A DNA stretch of 17,187 nt from Fidelibacterota bacterium (GTDB taxonomy: Bacteria; Fidelibacterota; Marinisomatia; Marinisomatales; TCS55), in assembly GCA_014239505.1 (NCBI GenBank), contig JAAZYT010000028.1, forward strand, positions 1 to 17,187. The letters run 5' to 3'. The notes beneath the pieces are model-generated. The model saw only the letters and a program-made list of their open reading frames with translations, ran no database searches and was not told the origin of the DNA. This document shows, piece by piece, positions 1 through 8,140 of the stretch (the stretch's first letter is position 1; each line of letters begins with the position of its first letter). The translations under genes and the position numbers were made by a program.

Positions 1-371
1 AAAGTGCTTTTATTTGGATGGGAGGACTAAGTGGATTAGTCACTGTCTTTGTAGGAGCCGCTGGTCCTTTAATTGCGCCACTATTTATAAATTCAAATTT
101 AAAGAAGCATTCTGTGATTGCTACAAAAGCTGTATGTCAAGCATTTGGTCACTTAGGGAAAATACCTATTTTCATTTTTTTATTTAATGTCAATTATGTA
201 TCTGATTGGAAAATAATTATTCCATTAGTTATTGCAGTTTACTTTGGAACAAAATTTGGAAAAAAAATGTTGGGTAAACTTCCTGAATCAATATTTCAAA
301 CTATTTTTCGTGTTGCATTAACCATAATTGCATTAAGGTTAATAAGTATTGAGTTGATATCTCTATTATGA
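1..371 (+). CDS. TauE/SafE-type membrane permease, C-terminal part (5' truncated by window edge)
   Basis: About 122 C-terminal residues are visible; the frame is open to the left edge (first whole codon at position 3), so the start lies outside. The protein is almost wholly hydrophobic, with about four predicted membrane segments. The opening stretch, with a G-G-L-S-G-L turn and then G-A-A-G-P-L-I-A-P, resembles the glycine-rich repeat that opens each half of TauE/SafE (sulfite/organosulfonate exporter-like) permeases. This would be the second half of a protein of roughly 250 residues. The family exports or imports small sulfur-containing or organic anions across the inner membrane; the substrate cannot be read from this fragment. 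An internal ATG at 18 is available but is unlikely to be the true start, because a half-permease would result. The next gene overlaps by 4 bases (ATGA), suggesting cotranscription. Confidence 0.72.
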   Translation, partial: SAFIWMGGLSGLVTVFVGAAGPLIAPLFINSNLKKHSVIATKAVCQAFGHLGKIPIFIFLFNVNYVSDWKIIIPLVIAVYFGTKFGKKMLGKLPESIFQTIFRVALTIIALRLISIELISLL

Positions 372-1612
372 AACTTTTTGTTTTATTAATTATTGTTTTC
401 TTTGGATGTGATAATAATTACAAAAATGATTTCAAGTTATTAGAAAAAATATTTATGTCGATGAAGAAAGATTTCCCTGAAATTGTTTCACAGCCTGACT
501 TATATCGAATTCAAATAATCTATACTCAAATTGATAGAGCCACTAACCAGCAACCTTACTTTACAACATTTGAATATGGAGTTGATCCAAACAAATATTT
601 TTATCCTGCTAGTACTGTAAAATTTCCTTCTACAGTATTGGCTTTAGAAAAACTCAAAACCTATTCTTCAAAAAATATTAAGATTAATAAGGACACATAT
701 TTAACCATTGGAAATGGCTATGGAGAGATGACAAAAGTTGAAGAGGACATAACTTCTATTAACAGTAAAGCATCTATAGGTCATTATATTAAAAAAATTC
801 TAGTAATATCAGATGATGATGCTTTTAATCGTATTTATGAATTTTTAGGTCAAGAATACTTCAATAAACGTATGTGGAATATCGGCTATAATGATTTTAG
901 AGTAAGGCATCGATTGTCTATTCCATTATCAACTGAGGAAAATCAATATACAAATCCATTCTATTTTTATAATAATTCAGGTGAAATGATTTTCAATCAA
1001 CCAATGCAGAACTCAAAACTTAAATTTAAAATATCCACGGTGGATAATTTTATTGGAAATGGATATTACAAAAATAGTAAAAAGTATGACCAACCTATGG
1101 ATTTTACGGAAAAAAATTATTTTAAACTTTCAGATCAGCAAAAATTTTTACGACAGATAATTTTTCCAGATATAGTGAATGATGATAAAAAAATAAATTT
1201 AAGTACATCAGATTACTATTTTTTATATGAATGGATGCAAAAATTGCCAAGGGAAAGTATTTACCCAAGCTATAATAACTATTCTAGATATAGTGATGGT
1301 TACTGTAAATTTTTTATTTTTGGTGATACACCTAATAAAGTTCCTGAAAACATCCATATTTTTAATAGTGTAGGCTGGGCATATGGTTTTCTAATAGATA
1401 ATGCTTACATAATTGATACTGAAAATGATGTAGAGTTTTTTCTTTCTGCTGTTATTTATATTAATGAAAATGAGATATTAAATGATGACCAATATCAGTA
1501 CTCTGAACTAGGACTTCCGTTTTTAAGCAAACTTGGTAAAAATATATATAGTTATGAATTAAATAGAAAAAAGGAAGTGAAACCTGACTTTACTCGATTT
1601 TTACATAATTAA
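368..1612 (+). CDS. Lipoprotein serine hydrolase, beta-lactamase-like fold (class A/PF13354 type)
   Basis: This 414-residue protein begins with a short lipoprotein signal (K2, hydrophobic core, lipobox F-F-G-C with Cys14), so it should be lipid-anchored in the envelope. A serine-hydrolase core follows: the S-x-x-K motif is S82-T-V-K85, with flanking A81 and F86-P87 as in beta-lactamase/PBP-like enzymes. An S-D-D motif at 148-150 corresponds to the SDN element, followed by A152-F-N154. Near the C-terminus, I331-F-N-S-V-G336 sits where the K-T/S-G motif would be, but with Ser in place of Lys. The region around 310-320 (D-G-Y-C-K-F) and the long C-terminal tail match the uncharacterised serine hydrolases of FCB-group bacteria rather than resistance beta-lactamases. 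Length is greater than a class A beta-lactamase (about 290). The true substrate is unknown: peptidoglycan or another acyl compound. It overlaps the upstream permease by ATGA. Confidence 0.75.
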   Translation: MKLFVLLIIVFFGCDNNYKNDFKLLEKIFMSMKKDFPEIVSQPDLYRIQIIYTQIDRATNQQPYFTTFEYGVDPNKYFYPASTVKFPSTVLALEKLKTYSSKNIKINKDTYLTIGNGYGEMTKVEEDITSINSKASIGHYIKKILVISDDDAFNRIYEFLGQEYFNKRMWNIGYNDFRVRHRLSIPLSTEENQYTNPFYFYNNSGEMIFNQPMQNSKLKFKISTVDNFIGNGYYKNSKKYDQPMDFTEKNYFKLSDQQKFLRQIIFPDIVNDDKKINLSTSDYYFLYEWMQKLPRESIYPSYNNYSRYSDGYCKFFIFGDTPNKVPENIHIFNSVGWAYGFLIDNAYIIDTENDVEFFLSAVIYINENEILNDDQYQYSELGLPFLSKLGKNIYSYELNRKKEVKPDFTRFLHN

Positions 1613-1716
1613 CTGAACATTTTTTATTTGACTATTTAGATTCTTTATATCAATTATATTGACCAAATTCGTTGGCTTTATTTGAAGCTAAATTCACTGA
1701 TTGAAAGAAAATAATA

Positions 1717-3543
1717 ATGAGAAAAAATAATTTTAGAAATATTGCTATCATTGCACACGTTGATCATGGAAAAACAACTCTTGTGGACGGACTTTTAGGT
1801 CAGTCTGGCACTTTTAAGGCACACCAAGAGATTGAAAGTCGTATTATGGATTCTATGGATCTTGAAAAAGAACGTGGTATTACAATTACAGCCAAGAATA
1901 CAGCTATCCATTATGAAGGTATTAAAATAAATATCATGGATACACCAGGGCACGCTGACTTTGGAGGTGAGGTAGAAAGAAGTTTGAATTTAGTTGATGG
2001 TGCTCTATTGTTAGTAGATGCGAGTGAAGGGCCCTTACCTCAGACAAGATTTGTACTTAAAAAGACCCTAGAAAGAAACTTACCAGTTATTCTTGTTATT
2101 AATAAAATTGATAGATCAGACGCTCGTATTGAAGAAGTTGTTAATGAAGTTTATGATTTATTTATAGACCTTGATGCCAATGATGAGCAAATAGATTTTT
2201 CAATACTTTACACTATTGCTAAAGATGGAATAGCCCATGAAGATTTAAATGATGGCTCAACCACTCTTAAGCCTTTATTCGATTCTATTTTAAATAATAT
2301 AAAAGGCCCTGTAGCTGATGATAATCAAACGCCTCAATTTTTAGTTACCAATTTAGACTACGACCCATATGTTGGTCAGGTTGCGATTGGAAGATTAAAC
2401 CATGGTACTTTATCCATGAATCAATCTTATTCGCTTTGCGGTGAAGAAGAAATTCGTAATAATCAAAAATTTTCTGCTTTATATACTTTTGAGGGACTTA
2501 AAAAAGTTCAAGTTGAAAAACTTGAAGCAGGAGATATTATTGCTGTAGCTGGTATTGAAGATGTTACAATAGGTGATACTATATCATCCAATGAAAGTCC
2601 AAAACCGTTACCACGGATCATGATTGATGAGCCAACTGTTTCAATGCTATTTTATGTAAATAATGGACCTTTTGCAGGTAAAGAAGGAAAGTACCTTACT
2701 TCTAGAAACATAAGTGAACGTTTAGATAGAGAAATATTAGGAAATGTTTCTTTGCAAGTTCATAAAACGGATCGAACTGATGTATTTGAAGTTCGTGGGA
2801 GAGGTGAATTGCAGATGGCCGTACTGATTGAAACAATGCGAAGGGAAGGTTATGAGTTTATGGTTTCAAAACCACGTGTCATTACTCATGAAAAAGATGG
2901 CAAGACTATGGAGCCAATGGAAAAAGTTTTTCTTGATATACCAGAAGATAAAGTCGGAGTAATTACAGAGAAATTGTCTATTCGTAAAGGAAGAATGGAC
3001 AATTTGGTAAATCATGGTCATGGAAGAGTTTCAATGGATTTTATTATACCTTCAAGAGGATTAATTGGCTTTAGAAGTCAATTTTTAACTGATACTCAAG
3101 GCGCTGGTATAATGAATAAGCTTTTTGATGGTTATGCACCATGGTTTGGTCCAATTCCTCAACGAATAAGTGGTGCCATGATTTCTGATAGAAAAGGAAA
3201 AGTAACAACTTATGCTTGCCTAGGTATGGTTGACAGGGGTGAGCTTTTTATTGAGGTTGGTACAGAAGTTTATGATGGAATGATAATTGGTGTAAGAAAT
3301 AGGACTGAAGATCTTTCTGTAAATATCACTAGAGAAAAGAAACTTACAAATATGAGAGCAGCTTCTTCAGATTCAACTGTAGTTTTACGTCCTCCAAAGA
3401 AATTGTCTTTAGATCAATCTATAGAGTTTATTGCTGAGGATGAGCTAGTTGAAGTTACTCCAGATTCAATAAGACTACGTAAAATGGAATTAGATGCCAA
3501 TAAAAGAGCATCAGATCATAGAAAAGCAAAGTATGCCAGTTAA
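1717..3543 (+). CDS. typA: Ribosome-associated translational GTPase TypA/BipA
   Basis: Full-length (608 residues) translational GTPase. Binding motifs are visible in order: G1 A13-H-V-D-H-G-K-T20, G2 R53-G-I-T-I57, G3 D75-T-P-G-H79 and G4 N129-K-I-D132. The G5 region reads T-I-A-K-D-G (166-171) where S-A-K/L is usual. Domains II, III and V follow, and the BipA-specific C-terminal domain starts at about residue 480. Conserved stretches include the R-G-R-G-E-L-Q element near 363 and the S-R-G-L-I-G-F-R segment near 447, both characteristic of BipA and distinguishing it from EF-G and LepA. The family binds the 70S ribosome and helps 50S subunit assembly, mainly under stress or cold. The gene has 104 bases upstream and 38 downstream. 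No clear Shine-Dalgarno precedes the ATG; the start is chosen because the G1 motif sits at the usual distance from it. Confidence 0.96.
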   Translation: MRKNNFRNIAIIAHVDHGKTTLVDGLLGQSGTFKAHQEIESRIMDSMDLEKERGITITAKNTAIHYEGIKINIMDTPGHADFGGEVERSLNLVDGALLLVDASEGPLPQTRFVLKKTLERNLPVILVINKIDRSDARIEEVVNEVYDLFIDLDANDEQIDFSILYTIAKDGIAHEDLNDGSTTLKPLFDSILNNIKGPVADDNQTPQFLVTNLDYDPYVGQVAIGRLNHGTLSMNQSYSLCGEEEIRNNQKFSALYTFEGLKKVQVEKLEAGDIIAVAGIEDVTIGDTISSNESPKPLPRIMIDEPTVSMLFYVNNGPFAGKEGKYLTSRNISERLDREILGNVSLQVHKTDRTDVFEVRGRGELQMAVLIETMRREGYEFMVSKPRVITHEKDGKTMEPMEKVFLDIPEDKVGVITEKLSIRKGRMDNLVNHGHGRVSMDFIIPSRGLIGFRSQFLTDTQGAGIMNKLFDGYAPWFGPIPQRISGAMISDRKGKVTTYACLGMVDRGELFIEVGTEVYDGMIIGVRNRTEDLSVNITREKKLTNMRAASSDSTVVLRPPKKLSLDQSIEFIAEDELVEVTPDSIRLRKMELDANKRASDHRKAKYAS

Positions 3544-3581
3544 TTCTTTTTGACTTAACTAATTGTCCTTTATCTTCAACC

Positions 3582-4964
3582 ATGAGGAAGTGGGAAAAAA
3601 TAACCAAATTCATCCTGATTCAAATATTTGTCAGTTTGCTTTTCAGTCAAAAAAATGCCTCCCCTAATATTGTTTTCTTATTCGCTGATGATGCTGGTTA
3701 TGCGGATTTTGGCTTTCAAGGTAGTGCCAAATTTGATACTCCAAACTTAGATGCACTTGCCAGTAAGAGCGTTAAATTTACTCAAGCATACACAACAGCA
3801 GCAGTTTGCGGCCCTTCTAGAGCTGGACTAATGACTGGTCGATATCAACAGCGTTTTGGAGTAGAAGAGAACAATGTGCCCTCCTATATGAGCCCCGCTG
3901 GTCTTACTGGTGCTGATATGGGTTTACCTTTAGATCAGAGAACTATTGCAGATCATCTTGAAAAAGCTGGATATAAATCAATTTATTTAGGTAAATGGCA
4001 CTTGGGTGGTGCTGATCGTTATCATCCTTTAAAGCGCGGTTTTGATGAATTCTATGGTTTTCGTGGAGGTGCCCGTTCTTATTGGCCCTATGAATCACCA
4101 CCAACTGATCCGCTGAGAAAGTGGGAAAGAGATTATAAAAACTTTAATGAGCATGAAGGCTATTTAACCGATGCTATTGCAGACGAAGCTTTGGAGGCTA
4201 TTGAAAGGCATCAGGATAATCCATTTTTTTTATTTGTATCTTTTAATGCAGTCCATACCCCGATGGATTACCTAGAAGATGATCTTCCAAATACTAATAT
4301 CCAACTTTCTCAAAAACGTCAGCAACTTTATGCAATGACGAAAGCAATGGATAGGGCATGTGGCCAAATTATTGATAAATTAGAAGAATTGGGACTAGTT
4401 GAAAATACTTTAATCGTTTTTTCAAATGACAATGGAGGTGCATGGATTAACGATTCTTCGAACTATCCGCTAAGCGGCGTAAAAGGCACTCATTTAGAAG
4501 GAGGGATTCGTGTACCTTTATTATTACGATATGGCAATAGGTTTGAAGGAGGTACCACTTTTGATGATCCAGTTAGCACATTTGATCTTTTACCTACATT
4601 TGTTGATGTAGCAAGAGGCGATAAAAAAGATTTAAAAAACGTAGATGGTGTAAGTCTAATTCCTTTTCTTAATGGAAAGAAAAATTATCGTCCACACAAA
4701 ACACTTTATTGGAAAAAAGAAACTAGGGCCGCAATTCGTGATGGTGATTGGAAATTGATTCGGTTGCCCGATCGTCCTGCAATGCTTTTTAATATTGCCA
4801 AAGACCCCATCGAAGCATTTGACTTGGCAAGTAAACGCCCTGAAAAAGTCAAAAAATTGTATAAAAAACTTTTTAATTGGGAAGTTACCTTAAAGCGTTC
4901 ATTATGGATGACAAAACGTCAAAATAGTAAGCGAGCTATTGAAACATTTGATAAATATAGATAA
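3582..4964 (+). CDS. Secreted type I (formylglycine) sulfatase
   Basis: This 460-residue sulfatase has an N-terminal signal peptide (basic start, hydrophobic residues 10-22, likely cleavage near 22-26). The active-site signature C76-G-P-S-R80-A-G-L-M-T-G-R87 matches C-x-P-S-R-x-x-x-x-T-G-R, so Cys76 should be converted to formylglycine by an FGE-type enzyme. Metal-binding residues are recognisable: D36-D37 at the N-terminal strand and D283-N284 in the S-N-D-N-G-G stretch. G137-K-W-H140, H225 in V-H-T-P and K301 in the V-K-G-T-H-L-E-G-G-I-R block are the usual sulfate-binding elements. The family hydrolyses sulfate esters, in marine bacteria often on algal polysaccharides; the actual substrate is unknown. 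A start at 3582 puts the signal peptide directly at the N-terminus. It is followed 2 bases later by a second, dissimilar sulfatase. Confidence 0.93.
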   Translation: MRKWEKITKFILIQIFVSLLFSQKNASPNIVFLFADDAGYADFGFQGSAKFDTPNLDALASKSVKFTQAYTTAAVCGPSRAGLMTGRYQQRFGVEENNVPSYMSPAGLTGADMGLPLDQRTIADHLEKAGYKSIYLGKWHLGGADRYHPLKRGFDEFYGFRGGARSYWPYESPPTDPLRKWERDYKNFNEHEGYLTDAIADEALEAIERHQDNPFFLFVSFNAVHTPMDYLEDDLPNTNIQLSQKRQQLYAMTKAMDRACGQIIDKLEELGLVENTLIVFSNDNGGAWINDSSNYPLSGVKGTHLEGGIRVPLLLRYGNRFEGGTTFDDPVSTFDLLPTFVDVARGDKKDLKNVDGVSLIPFLNGKKNYRPHKTLYWKKETRAAIRDGDWKLIRLPDRPAMLFNIAKDPIEAFDLASKRPEKVKKLYKKLFNWEVTLKRSLWMTKRQNSKRAIETFDKYR

Positions 4965-4966
4965 TC

Positions 4967-6499
4967 ATGTATAGATTTAAACAAATTATATTATATTCAA
5001 TAATATATATATTTAGCACTATATTTATATCATGTGATAAATTAAAAGAACAACCTAATATTATTTATATCTTGGCAGATGATTTGGGCTATGGTGAGTT
5101 AGGAGTTTTTGGCCAAAAAATAATAGAAACGCCTAATATAGATGCTTTGGCAAATAATGGAATGATTTTTACAGATCATTATTCTGGTTCGCCAGTGTGT
5201 GCCCCTTCAAGATCAGTCTTCATAACTGGTCAACATACAGGCCATACCCCAATTCGAGGAAATGATGAGTGGAAAGAAAGAGGTGATACATGGAATTATC
5301 AGGCAATGTTTGATAATCCATTTTTAGAAGGACAACGCCCCATTCCTGATAGCACAATCACCATTGCTGAAGTATTTAAGTCTGCTGGATACGTAACAGG
5401 CATGGTTGGTAAGTGGGGACTTGGAGCACCAACAACTGAGGGGCTACCTAATCGTCAGGGCTTTGATTTTTTCTACGGTTATAACTGTCAACGACAAGCG
5501 CATACACTTTTCCCTATGCATTTATGGAGAAATGAAGAAAGACACTTGCTAAATAATAAAAATATTCCTCCTCATGCAAATCTCAAAGATGGTGTAAATC
5601 CCAACGATGAATCTAGCTATGCTGATTTTCATTTGAACGATTATGCACCTGAGTTAATGCATAATGAAGCATTAACTTTTTTAGAGGATAATAAAGATAA
5701 TCCATTCTTCCTTTATTATGCATCACCTCTTCCTCATGTACCACTTCAGGCACCGAAAAAATGGGTTAATTACTATAAAAAAAAGTTAGGAGATGAAGAG
5801 CCTTATACTGGAAAATCATATTTTCCAAATCAGACACCAAGAGCAACTTATGCGGCAATGATTTCTTATTTAGATGAACAAGTAGGGGACTTAATAAATA
5901 AATTAAAAGAAATTGGCCAATTCAATAATACGCTAATTATTTTTACTAGTGATAATGGTCCAACTTACACAGGAGGGGCAGATACTGAATTTTTTGAGAG
6001 TGCAAAACCTTTTAAAACAACTCTTGGATGGGCAAAAGGTTTTGTTAATGAGGGCGGAATAAGAGTTCCAATGATTGCAAGTTGGCCCGGAAAAATAAAG
6101 TCAGGATCAAAATCAAATCAAATATCCGCTTTTCAAGATATGATGCCAACTTTTTGTGATATAGTAGGCATTGACCCACCAGAGAATATTGATGGAATAA
6201 GCATAAAGGCTACTTTTCTTGGAGATTATCAAAAAGTCAAGCATGACTACCTTTATTGGGAATTTCCGGCATATAAAGGTCAGCAGGCTGTAAGGATGGG
6301 AAAGTGGAAAGGAATTCGAAAGAATATTTTTGAAGGTAATATGTCTATAGAGCTTTATAATTTAGATTTAGATCATCAAGAGCAAAACAATGTTGCTTTG
6401 AGTTATCCTGAAATAGTTGAAAAAATTTCAAATATCATGATTGAAGCTCATTATCCATCATCAATATTACGTTTCAAGTTTCCTCAGCTGGGAGATTAG
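4967..6499 (+). CDS. Arylsulfatase-type sulfatase, probable lipoprotein
   Basis: A 510-residue type I sulfatase of a different subfamily from its upstream neighbour. The N-terminus has a hydrophobic segment ending in F-I-S-C23-D, a plausible though non-ideal lipobox, so it may be membrane-anchored. The formylglycine motif is C78-A-P-S-R82 followed by S-V-F-I-T-G88. Metal ligands D38-D39 and D329-N330 are present, and K358 lies in the K-G-F-V-N-E-G-G-I-R block. The usual G-K-W-H is G-K-W-G here (148-151), a change seen in a recognised subset of arylsulfatases, so not by itself a defect. A long insert, about residues 95-130, separates the active-site helix from the next conserved block. The gene starts 2 bases after the upstream stop and ends 1 base before the next start, so the three are probably one transcript. 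Substrate unknown; a sulfated glycan is likely. Confidence 0.92.
   Translation: MYRFKQIILYSIIYIFSTIFISCDKLKEQPNIIYILADDLGYGELGVFGQKIIETPNIDALANNGMIFTDHYSGSPVCAPSRSVFITGQHTGHTPIRGNDEWKERGDTWNYQAMFDNPFLEGQRPIPDSTITIAEVFKSAGYVTGMVGKWGLGAPTTEGLPNRQGFDFFYGYNCQRQAHTLFPMHLWRNEERHLLNNKNIPPHANLKDGVNPNDESSYADFHLNDYAPELMHNEALTFLEDNKDNPFFLYYASPLPHVPLQAPKKWVNYYKKKLGDEEPYTGKSYFPNQTPRATYAAMISYLDEQVGDLINKLKEIGQFNNTLIIFTSDNGPTYTGGADTEFFESAKPFKTTLGWAKGFVNEGGIRVPMIASWPGKIKSGSKSNQISAFQDMMPTFCDIVGIDPPENIDGISIKATFLGDYQKVKHDYLYWEFPAYKGQQAVRMGKWKGIRKNIFEGNMSIELYNLDLDHQEQNNVALSYPEIVEKISNIMIEAHYPSSILRFKFPQLGD
6490..6494 (+). promoter_or_regulatory. Shine-Dalgarno GGGAG deciding the start at 6501
   Basis: GGGAG lies inside the last codons of the upstream sulfatase, 6 bases before the ATG at 6501. 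It supports that start over the in-frame ATG at 6441, which would add 20 residues wholly inside the sulfatase gene and has no comparable site. Confidence 0.7.
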
Positions 6500-6500
6500 T

Positions 6501-8078
6501 ATGAAAAAATGGATTTCATATAAGCCTGAATTGCAAAATAAAAATTTTGATGTAATCATAATTGGTTCAGGAATGAGTGGTCTTACTACCGCAGTTTTAC
6601 TAGCACAAAATAATTACAAGGTTTTGGTTCTGGAAAAACATTTTAAAGTAGGGGGTTTCACACATACTTTTAAAAGAAATCAATATGAATGGGATGTTGG
6701 TATCCACTATATTGGTGAAGTACATAATAAAAAGTCCCACACACGTAAATTATTTGATAAAATAACAGGAGGAAAACTTGAGTGGTCCAAGATGGATAAT
6801 AATTATGATCGCATAATTTTTCCTGATCAATCATATGATTTTATTGCCCCAAAAGAAAGTTTCATTAAAAAATTATGTGAGTATTTTCCTGAGGAAAAAT
6901 CTGCAATTAATAATTATATAAGTATTTTAAATGTGCAATCAAAAAATAGTAAAAAATTCTTTGCTAGTAAACTTTTACCTAAGTGGTTATATCCATTAGT
7001 AGGAAGAAAAATGACAAAAAATTTCTTCAAAAACTCTGACAAAACAACAAGCGAAGCCCTTGACGAAATAACTAATAATAAAAAACTGCAAAGTGTCCTT
7101 ACTGGACAATGGGGTGATTATGGTTTACCCCCTAAACGCAGTAGTTTTGCTATGCATGCAATGGTTGCTCGTCACTACTTAGATGGTGCTAACTATCCTA
7201 TTGGAGGCTCAAGAATGATAGGTGAATATGCCACAGATCTTTTAGAATCTTTAGGAGGAAAAGTTGTTGTCAATGCTGATGTAAGCGAGATAATAGTTAA
7301 AAATAATAAAGCCATTGGAGTGAAGCTTGAGAATGGTAATGAACTAATGGCAAAAAAAGTAGTGAGTAGTGCAGGAGTTGTTAATACAATTAATACTTTT
7401 TTAAGAAATTATTCAAAAAGCAAAGAAAAAAAATTGCAATTAAATAAAGTTCAACCAACAGAAAGTTATGTTTGTCTCTACATTGGATTAAATAAAACTG
7501 CAGAAGAATTAAATCTTAAAACAACAAATCTTTGGATTTATCCTGGATATGACCATGACCAAAATGTTATTAATTACCAATCTGATCCTAATGGTGAATT
7601 CCCAGTCGTTTATATTTCATTTCCGTCAGCTAAAGACCCTGATTGGAATAAAAACCATCCTGGATGTGCGACGATGGAAGCTATTACACTTGGTCGATGG
7701 GATTGGTACAAAGAATGGGAACAAAAACCATGGAAAAAGCGTGGTGAGTCCTATGAAAAATTTAAAGAGTCAATTTCTAATAAAATATTGGATGTTGTTT
7801 ATAAGAATGTTCCACAAATCAAAAATGCTATGGATTATTATGAATTATCAACGCCTCTGTCAGTTAGAGATATGGCGCATTATCCTCAAGGAGAAATGTA
7901 TGGTCTAGACCATACATCAAAAAGATTTAGACAAGATTGGCTAAGACCAAAATCTGGAATTAAAAACTTATTTGTAACAGGTCAAGATATAACAACTGTT
8001 GGTCTTACAAGTGCTCTCTTTTCTGGTTTATTAACAGCATCTGCTATAACAAATAAAAACCTGATGAAAAGTATCTAA
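6501..8078 (+). CDS. FAD-dependent oxidoreductase, phytoene desaturase/retinol saturase-like
   Basis: This is a 525-residue flavoprotein. The Rossmann dinucleotide motif is at residues 18-27 (V-I-I-I-G-S-G-M-S-G) with the ribose-binding acidic residue E45 at the end of the second strand, followed by the G-G-F-T-H loop. G67-I-H-Y-I-G72 and a G-D-Y-G-L-P-P block (about 205-211, then K-R-S-S-F-A-M-H-A) are typical of the retinol saturase/CrtI branch. The C-terminal FAD element is T493-G-Q-D496 followed by a glycine/alanine-rich helix. Members saturate, desaturate or isomerise conjugated polyenes such as carotenoids and retinoids; the direction of reaction cannot be decided here. No other carotenoid gene (crtB, crtY, blh) is in the window. 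The in-frame ATG at 6441 is rejected in favour of 6501, which has a GGGAG site. It follows the lipoprotein-like sulfatase by one base, although no functional link is obvious. Confidence 0.87.
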   Translation: MKKWISYKPELQNKNFDVIIIGSGMSGLTTAVLLAQNNYKVLVLEKHFKVGGFTHTFKRNQYEWDVGIHYIGEVHNKKSHTRKLFDKITGGKLEWSKMDNNYDRIIFPDQSYDFIAPKESFIKKLCEYFPEEKSAINNYISILNVQSKNSKKFFASKLLPKWLYPLVGRKMTKNFFKNSDKTTSEALDEITNNKKLQSVLTGQWGDYGLPPKRSSFAMHAMVARHYLDGANYPIGGSRMIGEYATDLLESLGGKVVVNADVSEIIVKNNKAIGVKLENGNELMAKKVVSSAGVVNTINTFLRNYSKSKEKKLQLNKVQPTESYVCLYIGLNKTAEELNLKTTNLWIYPGYDHDQNVINYQSDPNGEFPVVYISFPSAKDPDWNKNHPGCATMEAITLGRWDWYKEWEQKPWKKRGESYEKFKESISNKILDVVYKNVPQIKNAMDYYELSTPLSVRDMAHYPQGEMYGLDHTSKRFRQDWLRPKSGIKNLFVTGQDITTVGLTSALFSGLLTASAITNKNLMKSI

Positions 8079-8130
8079 TTATATTTCTGATGAATATTTT
8101 ACTATCATAATTTCTGACTTAAGATTTTCT

Positions 8131-8135
8131 AGGAG
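8131..8135 (+). promoter_or_regulatory. Shine-Dalgarno AGGAG of the M14 peptidase gene
   Basis: AGGAG sits 5 bases before the ATG at 8141 and supports that start. Such clear sites are scarce elsewhere in the window. Confidence 0.65.
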
Positions 8136-8140
8136 TTTCA

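Noticed and set aside
1613..1716. Promoter for typA in the longest gap (TTGACT at 1628, TATATT at 1655)
   Set aside because: The spacer would be 21 bases and no better pair was found; a promoter probably exists here but cannot be placed.
1..6499. A sulfur theme linking the TauE/SafE permease and the two sulfatases
   Set aside because: The permease family is broad, its substrate is unknown, and typA and a serine hydrolase lie between; there is no evidence of a joint function.
6441..6500. Alternative upstream start for the FAD oxidoreductase
   Set aside because: It would add 20 residues inside the sulfatase gene; the GGGAG at 6490-6494 and the normal family N-terminus favour 6501.
7549..7908. 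Second + strand open frame inside the FAD oxidoreductase gene
   Set aside because: Out of frame with a well supported protein, no ribosome site and low-complexity composition.
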